Shown: in pieces, positions 47,685 to 54,512 of the stretch | Layout: each line of letters starts with the position of its first letter | Position numbering within the stretch: position 1 is the stretch's first letter | The notes under the pieces: generated by a model | What the model was told of the DNA's origin: nothing | Seen by the model: the letters and a program-made list of their open reading frames with translations, nothing else | Database searches by the model: none | NCBI GenBank assembly: GCA_964541695.1 | Contig: CAZIRB010000006.1 | Location: 1-54,512 of the forward strand | DNA: 54,512 nt | Source: CAZKGE01 sp964541695 | Lineage (GTDB): Bacteria; Bacillota; Clostridia; Christensenellales; CAG-138 | Reading direction: 5' to 3' | Translations under genes and position numbers: made by a program

Positions 47685-48938
47685 ATGAAAACAACCCGTT
47701 GGATCGCGTTCATCATGTCCCTGATGATGGTCGCCGCGCTGTTTGCCGGCTGCACGCCGAAGCCCGCCGCGGAAGCTCCGGCCGAGGCCGCAGCCCCTGC
47801 GGAAGCAACCGCCGCGCCCGAAGCGGCAGCCGAATATACCGGACCCGAGGTGGTTACGCTCGGCTTCCTCTCCCCGATCACCGGACCGAACGCGGCGGAA
47901 GGCGCCGCGGCGCGCAACGCGTTCCAGCTGGCCATCGACCAGGCGAACGCGTCCGGCGAATACCCGTATGAGATCAAGACGATCATCATCGACGACCAGA
48001 GCGACGCCACTGTCGGCGTTGCAGGCGCGCAGAAGATCGTCGCCGACAACACCGTTGTCGCCGCGACCGGCCACTGGAATTCCGGCGTAGCCGAGGCGAC
48101 CATCCCGGTGTTTAAAGAGAACGAAATCCCGTTTTTGATCTGGGGTGCGATCCGTGAGAGCCTGACCAGCGCGGAGAACTATCCGTGGATCACGCGCTCC
48201 GCGCCGACCGACGTGCAGGAGAACGTGCCGCTGGCCAAGGCGGTCCTGGACGACATGGGCTACAAGAACGTCTTCATCGTCTCCGACGTGACCTCGTACG
48301 GCGAGGGCAACGTGTCCGCGTTCACCGCGGAGCTGGCCGCGCGCGGCATGCAAGCGCTCGGCGTCGAGAAGGTGCAGGAGGGCACGGTCGACTTCCGCGC
48401 CATCATCACCAAGATTAAGGACACCGGCGCGGACTGCGTCTACTGGGGCGGCGTCGTGACCGAGGGCTCCATCCTCAAGCAGCAGCTGCATGAGGAGGGC
48501 GTCAACGCCCTGTTCTGCGGCATCTCCGGCAACTACTCCGACGACTTCCTCAAGATCCCGGCCGAAGCCGCCGAGGGCGCGCTCGTCGTCAAGCCCGGCA
48601 TCGTGCTGACCAGCACCGACGCGGGCAACAAGTTCATCGCCGACTACGAGGCCGCGGGCTTTGCCGAGCCGGTCGGCGCCTACACCCCCTACGCCTACGA
48701 GGCGGCCCTGATCCTGCTCCAGGCGCTCAAGACCTGCGGCAGCGACGTCACGCCGGAAGCCATGCGCGACGCGATCAAGGACGGCACGTTCACGGGCATC
48801 ATGGGCACGACCACGTTCAACGAGATCGGCCAGACGACGCTTGTCGCCGCCTTCCTCAACGTCGTGCAGGACGGCAAGTGGGTCGTCTATGACGACTCCG
48901 AGTACGCCACCGGCGCGCGCAAGTTCCCCGGCAAATAA
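47685..48938 (+). CDS. LivJ/LivK-like substrate-binding lipoprotein
   Basis: A 417-residue lipoprotein. The signal ends with lipobox LFAGC (Cys23), followed by an Ala/Pro/Glu linker (about 24-50) and a periplasmic-binding fold of the type I leucine-binding family (VTLGFLSPITGP, AAARNAFQLAIDQAN, DDQSD, TGHWNSGVAEATIPV, ITRSAPTD, GVVTEGSILKQQL). These proteins bind branched-chain amino acids, urea, short amides or aromatic acids. A ligand with carboxylate and amide groups fits the surroundings. AAGGAGG lies before the ATG. Confidence 0.93.
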   Translation: MKTTRWIAFIMSLMMVAALFAGCTPKPAAEAPAEAAAPAEATAAPEAAAEYTGPEVVTLGFLSPITGPNAAEGAAARNAFQLAIDQANASGEYPYEIKTIIIDDQSDATVGVAGAQKIVADNTVVAATGHWNSGVAEATIPVFKENEIPFLIWGAIRESLTSAENYPWITRSAPTDVQENVPLAKAVLDDMGYKNVFIVSDVTSYGEGNVSAFTAELAARGMQALGVEKVQEGTVDFRAIITKIKDTGADCVYWGGVVTEGSILKQQLHEEGVNALFCGISGNYSDDFLKIPAEAAEGALVVKPGIVLTSTDAGNKFIADYEAAGFAEPVGAYTPYAYEAALILLQALKTCGSDVTPEAMRDAIKDGTFTGIMGTTTFNEIGQTTLVAAFLNVVQDGKWVVYDDSEYATGARKFPGK

Positions 48939-48962
48939 GCCGCGCTCCTGAGCAACCGACCA

Positions 48963-48996
48963 CGCGTGTCCCGCGCCCGCGGGCGCGGGACACGCG
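48963..48996 (+). terminator. Perfect 34-bp palindrome after the binding-protein gene
   Basis: 48963-48979 is the exact reverse complement of 48980-48996 (core CGCGCCCGCGGGCGCG). It sits 25 bp past the binding-protein stop, where an attenuating hairpin is common in binding-protein operons; no T tract follows. Confidence 0.6.
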
Positions 48997-49087
48997 GACT
49001 TTCCAGCCCAAACGGGGCTTTTATGAAACCGTCCGGGGGCGTGCGCCCCCCTGTCTGCCTCCATGATGAAAGGAGCCGTCACAGCCT

Positions 49088-50053
49088 ATGGAAATGTTCA
49101 TAAGCCTTCTTGTCAGCGCGATTTTGATGGGATGCACGTACACGCTCGTCGCGATCGGCTACTGCCTGTTCTTCGGCGTGCTGGACGTCGTCGTGTTTTG
49201 CTGCGGCGACATCGCGATATTCGGCGGGTTCTCCATCATCGGCGCGTACACGATCCTGTATTGCGCGGGCGCGATCCAGACCATGCCCGCCCTGCTCGCG
49301 GTGTTCGTCATGCTCGCCATCGCCGCCGCGCTCTGCGCCGGGCTCGGGCTGATCGCGTACCATTTCTCCATCAAGCCGTTTGAACGGTCCTCCACGCTCA
49401 TGCCGCTTCTGTCCACGATCGCGCTCGGCGTCGTGATCAAGGAGGTGCTCGGCCTGATCTTCCAGCCCGTCGTCAACGGCGTCGCGGCCAATGTAACGAA
49501 GGTCGCCGACCCCATCAGCGTCGTCGGCGGACGGAACCCGCAGGCCATGCCGAACCTGCTCGCGCCCAACGGCTCGACCGACGAGCGCAACCTGATCATC
49601 ATCGCGGTCACGCTCGTGATCTTGGTCGCGCTGTTCCTGTTTTTGAATAAAACGAAAATCGGCCTCTCGATGCAGGCCATTTCGCAGAATAAAGAGCTCG
49701 CGCTCATGACCGGCGTCAACGTCAAAAGGACGATCACCGCGACGTTCGTCATCGGCGGTATCCTGCTTTCCGTCGGGGGCTTTTTGCTCTCGAGCTACCA
49801 GACCATCATCCGTTTCGACGGCGGCGCGATGTACGGCAGCAAGGGCTTCTCCGCCGCCGTGGTCGGGGGCCTCAAGAACACCTGGGGCGCCGTGATCGGC
49901 GGCATGCTGCTCGGCTTCGTCGAGGTGTTCACGGCCGGGTACATCCCGGGCGGCACGCAGTACCAGAACATCATCGCGTTCCTGGTCGTGATCCTGTTCA
50001 TCGTGTTCCGGCCGGAAGGCATCATCGGCGAGAAATCCGTCGAGAAGGTGTAA
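49088..50053 (+). CDS. livH: LivH-like branched-chain amino acid-type permease
   Basis: A 321-residue inner-membrane permease with about eight helices. GYCLFFGVLDVVVFCCGD (about 24-41), KPFERSSTLMPLLSTIALGV (about 96) and GLSMQAISQNKELALMTGVN (about 195) are Liv-H-type motifs, the last being the cytoplasmic coupling loop. GLKNTWGAVIGGMLLG (about 262) is typical of the C-terminus. AAAGGAG lies 13 bases before ATG 49088. It precedes the second permease by 12 bp. Confidence 0.92.
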   Translation: MEMFISLLVSAILMGCTYTLVAIGYCLFFGVLDVVVFCCGDIAIFGGFSIIGAYTILYCAGAIQTMPALLAVFVMLAIAAALCAGLGLIAYHFSIKPFERSSTLMPLLSTIALGVVIKEVLGLIFQPVVNGVAANVTKVADPISVVGGRNPQAMPNLLAPNGSTDERNLIIIAVTLVILVALFLFLNKTKIGLSMQAISQNKELALMTGVNVKRTITATFVIGGILLSVGGFLLSSYQTIIRFDGGAMYGSKGFSAAVVGGLKNTWGAVIGGMLLGFVEVFTAGYIPGGTQYQNIIAFLVVILFIVFRPEGIIGEKSVEKV

Positions 50054-50065
50054 GGGGGATTTTCT

Positions 50066-51154
50066 ATGAAACCGTCGTTGAAAAAGCTGAACTCCCCCTG
50101 GGCCGTCGTGCTGAGCAATCTCGTCATCGCCGTGCTCGTGCGCGAGATCCTGATTGCGGAGTTTGCAATCAGCCTCGGGCTGATGGTCGCGGTTGTGATC
50201 GCCATGCTCGCGCTCGACCGCTACGGCGTCGTCAACGCGCTGTTCGACGCCTACTCCGCGCAGAAGAAAGCGGCGATCATATCGGGCGTTGTGCTCGCCG
50301 CCGCCGTGCCGATCAGCCTGACGAACAACAACTACATCGGCCACATCGCCACGATGGCGGTGATCTACAGCATCGCGTGCCTGGGCCTCAACTTCCAGAT
50401 GGGCTCGACCGACATGACGAACTTTGCGCCCGCGGCCTTCATGGGCATCGGCGCGTACTCCGTTGCCATCTGCACGACGAAGTTCAACGCTTCGCCGTGG
50501 CTTGGACTGCTGCTGGGCGTCGTCGTGGCCGGCGCGTTCGGCTTTGTGATCGGCCTGCCGACGCTCAAGACGAAGGGCTACTACCTNNNNNNNNNNNNNN
50601 NNNNNNNNNNNNNNNNNNNNNNNNNNNNNNNNNNNNNNNNNNNNNNNNNNNNNNNNNNNNNNNNNNNNNNNNNNNNNNNNNNNNNNCATTCGCGCGCGGG
50701 GCTGTCGCTCAACGCCATCTCGCAGGACGAGATCGCCGCCAACTGCCTCGGCGTGCACGTGCCGCGGCAGAAGCTGTTCGCGTTCGTGATCGGCGGCATG
50801 TTCTGCGGCCTGGCCGGCTCGCTGTTCGTCGGCCTCGACTCCTACGCCGGGCCGAGCAGCTACAACTTCTCAAAATCGCTGATGCTGATCTGCATGGTGA
50901 TACTCGGCGGCATGGACAACTCGATCGGCATCATCGTGGGCGCGTTCCTGCTCACGATCATCAGCGAGAAGCTGCGCGACTTTGCCGACTTCCAGCAGCT
51001 CGTCTACGGCCTGATCCTCGTGACCATGCTGATCGTGCGGCCCAACGGCATTATACCCAAGCGCGTGCGCAACTACTGCGGCGTGACGAGGCGGACCCCC
51101 ATGTGCGCCGCAAAGGCCGCGGACGTGGTGGAAAAGACGCCGGCGGGCGCATAA
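50066..51154 (+). CDS. livM: LivM-like permease, interrupted by an assembly gap
   Basis: A LivM-type permease. Its N-terminus (about 1-60) is a variable membrane region, NNNYIGHIATMAVIYSIACLGLNFQ (about 87-111) starts the conserved core, and GLPTLKTKGYY stops at the gap. After 100 N the frame resumes with SRAGLSLNAISQDEIAANCLG and GLAGSLFVGLDSYAGPS, all typical. Between TLKTKGYY and SRAGLSLNAI other LivM proteins have about 80 residues, more than the 33-34 that 100 N would encode, so the gap is only a placeholder and real coding sequence is missing. Frame agreement across it is fortuitous. An intrinsic terminator follows. Confidence 0.85.
   Translation: MKPSLKKLNSPWAVVLSNLVIAVLVREILIAEFAISLGLMVAVVIAMLALDRYGVVNALFDAYSAQKKAAIISGVVLAAAVPISLTNNNYIGHIATMAVIYSIACLGLNFQMGSTDMTNFAPAAFMGIGAYSVAICTTKFNASPWLGLLLGVVVAGAFGFVIGLPTLKTKGYYXXXXXXXXXXXXXXXXXXXXXXXXXXXXXXXXXXHSRAGLSLNAISQDEIAANCLGVHVPRQKLFAFVIGGMFCGLAGSLFVGLDSYAGPSSYNFSKSLMLICMVILGGMDNSIGIIVGAFLLTIISEKLRDFADFQQLVYGLILVTMLIVRPNGIIPKRVRNYCGVTRRTPMCAAKAADVVEKTPAGA
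50587..50686. other. 100-N assembly gap of unknown true size
   Basis: Exactly 100 N, a default scaffold gap size. Unlike the gap at 18381, the flanks are not duplicated, so sequence is truly missing within the LivM-like gene. Confidence 0.95.
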
Positions 51155-51169
51155 CCTGCATTTGTATGA

Positions 51170-51201
51170 GGCTCCATGCTTTGCCGCATGGGGCCTTTTT
51201 T
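51170..51201 (+). terminator. Intrinsic terminator of the Liv-type transporter operon
   Basis: GGCTCCATGC (51170-51179) pairs with GCATGGGGCC (51186-51195), one G-U, followed by six T (51196-51201). Confidence 0.88.
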
Positions 51202-51214
51202 ATTCCGAAAACCC

Positions 51215-51244
51215 GACCATTATTCGCTTGGAAAAATAACGGTC
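51215..51244. promoter_or_regulatory. Imperfect inverted repeat, possible operator
   Basis: GACC-A-TTATT (51215-51224) mirrors AATAA-C-GGTC (51235-51244). The end of the repeat begins GGTCAAAGC, which recurs at 51318-51326, just before the -10 of the next promoter. Both could be sites for one regulator. Confidence 0.4.
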
Positions 51245-51347
51245 AAAGCCCAAAAAAGCGCCTGTTTATCAATGGTTTTTATGATGTGCGCGTTCGATTC
51301 AATCACGATATTTTATGGTCAAAGCGCGCCGAATTGCCGTAATGCTA

Positions 51348-51356
51348 TGGTATAAT
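51348..51356 (+). promoter_or_regulatory. Extended -10 promoter for the third molybdenum hydroxylase
   Basis: TGGTATAAT (51348-51356) is a textbook extended -10 with no good -35, 66 bp before the start codon. Such promoters often need an activator, which fits the GGTCAAAGC repeats upstream. Confidence 0.55.
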
Positions 51357-51421
51357 GATTCCGTCAGATACAATGTGTACTCGTATATCCGGCCATCTGT
51401 ACAAAAAGGAGTGAAATACTG

Positions 51422-53782
51422 TTGGAGAAAACGTTTGACAGCGTCATCGGCGTCAACACGCCGCGGAGCGACGGCTTTGCCAAGGTTACCGGCACGATGC
51501 AGTACCCTTCGGACGTCATTCTTCCCGGCATGCTGTACGGCGCGGTGCTCAGGAGCCCGCACCCGCACGCCGAGATCCTCTCGATCGACAAGACGGAGGC
51601 CGAGAAGCTCGGCGCCGTCGTGCTGACGTACGAGGACATCAATCCCGTCGTGTACAACGAGCGCAGCGTGTCCGTGCCGGAGCATACCTACCGGGACCGC
51701 ACCGTGCTGCCCAAGAAAGCCCGCCACGTCGGCGAACCCATCGCCGCGGTCGCCGCGGAGACCGAGGAGCTCGCGTTCAAGGCCGTCGCGGCGCTCAAGG
51801 TCGAGTACAAAGTCCTCCCGGCCGTGTACGACCCCGAGGAAGCCATGAAGGACGGCGCGCCGCAGCTGTACGAGTCGATCTATCTTGGCGACAAGAAGGT
51901 CGAGGTCAAGAACAACGTCGGCGTCGTCCGCAATATCGACGAGGGCGACTGCGACGGCGGCTTTGCGAAAGCGGACCGCATATTCGAGCGCGACTTCGAG
52001 CTCGGCCGCGTCTATCACGCGCAGCTCGAGACGAAGGGCTCGGTCTGCAAGCCGGAATCGGACGGCTCGCTGACGGTCTGGGCGACCACACAGTCCATAC
52101 ACGGCACGCGGCAGCTGCTCGGCCGGATCCTCGGCATGCCGCTGAGCAAGATCAACGTCAAGAAGCTTGCGTTCGGCGGCGCGTTCGGCTCGTCGATTCA
52201 GGTCAACACGGTCGTCCCGATCTGCGCCTGCCTCGCCGTAAAAGCCAGAAAGCCCGTGAAGCTGATCTCCTCGCGCGAGGAGGACTTCTACAGCCACAAT
52301 AAATACCCGACCAAGTTCCACGTCAAGATCGGCGTGACGAACGACGCTTTGATCACGGCCGCGCACGTCACCGCGCTCGTCGACTTCGGCGCGCACCAGG
52401 TGCAGCCGCTGCCGTACCTCGGCTGCGTCGCGGGCTGGTTCGCCTCGCTGTACCGCTATGAGGGCAACATCCGCTTCAACGGCACCGCGGTCTATACGAA
52501 CAAGACCCCCTGCTGCGCGATGCAGGGCTACGGCAACCCGCAGGTCAACTTCGCCGTCGAAAGCATGATCGACATCATCGCCGAGGAGATGGGCTTCTCG
52601 CCCGTCGACTTTAGGCTCAAGAACTACCGCGGCATCGGCGACGAGTTCTGGGGCCAGGGCCCGACGATCCGCTCGATCATCAAGAGCTGCGGCGTCGAGG
52701 AGAGCCTCGTGCTCGGGCGCAAAGCCTTCGATTTCGACAACAAGGTCGCGCCCGCGCATAAGACCGGCACGAAGCGCCGCGGCGTGGGCCTGGCGCGCGG
52801 CTTCCATTGCTCCGGCACCGGCGGCCCCAAGGAAGGCGAGGTCATCGACTACAGCAGCTGCATGATCAAGATCAACGAGGACGGCTCGTGCGATCTCGTC
52901 ACGCCCGTCACCGACCACGGCGGCGGCACCTGGGACGCGCTGCGCAAGATCGTCTCCGAGGCGCTGCGCATCCCGTACGACATGGTCGGCCTCTCGCCCG
53001 CGGACACGATGAACACCGGCTACGACGTGTGCACGCACGCCACGCGCGGCGTGTACTGCGGCGGCGGCGCGGTCTACCACGTCGCCATGAAGGTTAAGGA
53101 ACGGCTGCTGGAGTTTGCGGGTCGCATGATGGATGAACACCCCTACAACCTTGAGGTCGTCATGGATCACGAGGCGCACCAGGCGCGCGTGCAGGTAAAA
53201 GGATACCCAGCTAAGAGCATGACGGTCGGCGCCATCGCGAAAAGGGCGCAGGTCATGAGCTGGGGCACGATCCAGTACGCCGACAGCTACCGCCAGAAGA
53301 ACTGCCCGCCGTGCTTTACGACGCACTTCGTCGAGGTCGAGGTCGATACCGAGACCGGCGTGATCACGGTGCCGCGCGTTTTGATGTACGCGGACTGCGG
53401 CGTGGCGATGAACCCGGACCTCGTCAAAGGCCAGCTTGTCGGTTCGTTTAACCGGGGCTTTGGCTACACCGTATACGAGAAACTCGATCTCGACGAGAAG
53501 ACGGGCGCCTACAAGAACGCCGGCCTGCTCGTGGACTACAAGACGCCGACCTCGACCGAGACGACGGCGATCAAGGACGTGACGGTGGAAATCTGCCACA
53601 CCTACGAGCCCACCGGCCCGTACGGCGCTAAGGGCATCGGCGAAGCGGCGCTGGCCAGCGTGCAGGCCGCCGTCGCCAACGCGGTCTACAACGCCATCGG
53701 CATCCGCTTTTATAAACTGCCGCTGACGCCCGAGGTCGTGCGCGCCGCGATCAAGCAAAAGGAACAGGAGGCTGGCAAATGA
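51422..53782 (+). CDS. Molybdenum hydroxylase large subunit with Gln in place of substrate Arg
   Basis: A 786-residue molybdopterin-binding subunit. Hammerhead domain (about 15-130), GGAFGSS (about 254), MQGYGNPQ (about residues 367-374), TDHGGGT (about 498) and GAKGIGEAAL with the catalytic Glu (about 740). In the two other large subunits of this window the loop begins RGFG; here it begins QGYG, so Gln replaces the Arg that positions purines in xanthine dehydrogenases. FGSS also departs from FGGK. A different substrate, perhaps a non-purine, is likely. TTG 51422 has AAAAAGGAG ten bases before it. The stop overlaps the FAD subunit start (ATGA). Confidence 0.9.
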   Translation: MEKTFDSVIGVNTPRSDGFAKVTGTMQYPSDVILPGMLYGAVLRSPHPHAEILSIDKTEAEKLGAVVLTYEDINPVVYNERSVSVPEHTYRDRTVLPKKARHVGEPIAAVAAETEELAFKAVAALKVEYKVLPAVYDPEEAMKDGAPQLYESIYLGDKKVEVKNNVGVVRNIDEGDCDGGFAKADRIFERDFELGRVYHAQLETKGSVCKPESDGSLTVWATTQSIHGTRQLLGRILGMPLSKINVKKLAFGGAFGSSIQVNTVVPICACLAVKARKPVKLISSREEDFYSHNKYPTKFHVKIGVTNDALITAAHVTALVDFGAHQVQPLPYLGCVAGWFASLYRYEGNIRFNGTAVYTNKTPCCAMQGYGNPQVNFAVESMIDIIAEEMGFSPVDFRLKNYRGIGDEFWGQGPTIRSIIKSCGVEESLVLGRKAFDFDNKVAPAHKTGTKRRGVGLARGFHCSGTGGPKEGEVIDYSSCMIKINEDGSCDLVTPVTDHGGGTWDALRKIVSEALRIPYDMVGLSPADTMNTGYDVCTHATRGVYCGGGAVYHVAMKVKERLLEFAGRMMDEHPYNLEVVMDHEAHQARVQVKGYPAKSMTVGAIAKRAQVMSWGTIQYADSYRQKNCPPCFTTHFVEVEVDTETGVITVPRVLMYADCGVAMNPDLVKGQLVGSFNRGFGYTVYEKLDLDEKTGAYKNAGLLVDYKTPTSTETTAIKDVTVEICHTYEPTGPYGAKGIGEAALASVQAAVANAVYNAIGIRFYKLPLTPEVVRAAIKQKEQEAGK

Positions 53783-54512
53783 ACACAAGATTACTGATGG
53801 CCGAATTCGACTACGTCAAGCCGAAGACGCTCTCCGAGGCGCTCGACATCCTTGCCGAAAAAAAGAACGTCAAGGTGTTCGCGGGCGGCACGGACCTCGT
53901 CGTCAAGCTCAAGGTCGGCGCGCCGGTCAATATGGACATCATGCTCGATATCAACGCCATTCCGGAGCTGTTTGGCCTTGTAAGCGACGCTTCCGGCCTG
54001 ACCATCCGCGCGGCCGAGAAGATCGCCGTGCTTGAGAAGGACGCGACTCTTCAGAAGAACTACGCCGCGCTGTACGAGGCGTTCCATGCCATGGCCTCGA
54101 TCTCCGTGCGCAACATGGCCACGCTCGGCGGCAACTTCTGCAACGCCTCGCCCGTCGCGGACGCGGTCGGCCCGGTGCTCTGCTACGACGGCAGCGTCAC
54201 GCTCGAGAGCAAGAAGGGCGGCAAGCGCTCCGTCAAGGCCGACGCGTTCTTTGTGGCCCCCGGCGTGTCCGTCATCCGTGAGGATGAGCTGCTCACCGAG
54301 ATCACGCTCCCGAAACCGAATGCCAACACGGGCGCGGCGTACCACAAGCTTGCGCGCATCAAGTCCGACATCGCCAAGCTCAGCGTCTGCGCGGTGTTCT
54401 CCCGCGAGGGCGACAAAATCGCGTCCTGCCGCATGTCGATGGCGGCGGTCGCGGCGCGGCCCCTGCTGCTGAAGGAAATCTCCGACTCGCTCGTCGGCAA
54501 GGTCATGACGCG
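53779..54512 (+). CDS. Molybdenum hydroxylase FAD subunit (3' end beyond window)
   Basis: The first 244 residues of a CODH/xanthine dehydrogenase FAD subunit. FAGGTDLVV (about residues 35-43) and ASISVRNMATLGGNFCNASPVAD (about 107-129) are the FAD motifs. The start ATG overlaps the preceding stop by 4 bp with AGGAGG upstream. The family is usually about 280-290 residues, so about 45 residues are missing off the right edge. A 2Fe-2S subunit gene would be expected next. Confidence 0.92.
   Translation, partial: MNTRLLMAEFDYVKPKTLSEALDILAEKKNVKVFAGGTDLVVKLKVGAPVNMDIMLDINAIPELFGLVSDASGLTIRAAEKIAVLEKDATLQKNYAALYEAFHAMASISVRNMATLGGNFCNASPVADAVGPVLCYDGSVTLESKKGGKRSVKADAFFVAPGVSVIREDELLTEITLPKPNANTGAAYHKLARIKSDIAKLSVCAVFSREGDKIASCRMSMAAVAARPLLLKEISDSLVGKVMT

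Noticed and set aside
51299..53788. 829-codon minus-strand frame opposite the third molybdenum subunit
   Set aside because: Antisense shadow with no start signal and no domain. The sense protein has clear conserved motifs.

Overview
The window is high-GC DNA, very probably from an anaerobic Bacillota (Clostridia-like) genome. Evidence for this is the strong AAAGGAGG-type ribosome binding sites, several TTGACA/TATAAT promoters, lipoprotein substrate-binding proteins with Ala/Pro/Glu-rich linkers, and a load of oxygen-sensitive enzymes (molybdenum hydroxylases, PreA/PreT-type iron-sulfur flavoenzymes). Two runs of exactly 100 N show that it is a scaffolded draft or metagenome assembly. One of these gaps (18381-18480) is flanked by a 55-bp duplicate and is almost certainly artificial. 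The other (50587-50686) hides real coding sequence.

Layout. The left edge is the 3' half of a tRNA-Leu(UAA), followed by one AT-richer membrane protein gene. From 29784 down to 1705 runs a roughly 28-kb set of minus-strand catabolic genes. Its downstream half (13798-1705) resembles the purine/selenium-associated cluster: XdhD-type molybdenum subunit, FAD subunit, 2Fe-2S subunit, hydantoinase, YgeY peptidase, PreT/PreA pair and SsnA, with an inserted KDG kinase and a KDPG aldolase fused to a VOC domain. Its upstream half (29784-14197) holds an ornithine-cyclodeaminase-family protein, a creatininase-family hydrolase, a second molybdenum subunit with no FAD subunit beside it, three tandem candidate iron-sulfur flavoproteins, a complete BMP/nucleoside-type ABC transporter, an SDR, a TIM-barrel isomerase, a DUF4214-like membrane protein, an orphan 2Fe-2S subunit, a carboxymuconolactone-decarboxylase-like protein and an RraA-family protein. 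A near-consensus promoter and a structured leader of about 375 nt precede this set.

The middle (30194-42218) holds a cytosine-deaminase-like amidohydrolase divergent from a three-domain CoA-disulfide-reductase/rhodanese/C_GCAxxG_C_C protein. The two have interlocked divergent promoters. A second GltD-like oxidoreductase, a terpene-cyclase-fold protein coupled to a double CDGSH protein, several small housekeeping or accessory genes, an M20 amidohydrolase and a divergent LysR regulator follow.

The right part (42408-54512) is plus strand: carbamate kinase, aspartate carbamoyltransferase and a dihydroorotase/allantoinase-like hydrolase; then a branched-chain-amino-acid-type (Liv) ABC transporter whose LivG-like ATPase has lost its signature glycine; then a third molybdenum hydroxylase (large subunit plus a truncated FAD subunit).

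Taken together, the region looks like an island for fermenting N-heterocycles (purines, pyrimidines, hydantoins or related cyclic amides). Transporters import the compound, molybdenum hydroxylases and PreT/PreA change its redox state, cyclic amidohydrolases open the ring, and carbamoyl groups pass to carbamoyl phosphate and then ATP through carbamate kinase. The exact substrates cannot be read from sequence.
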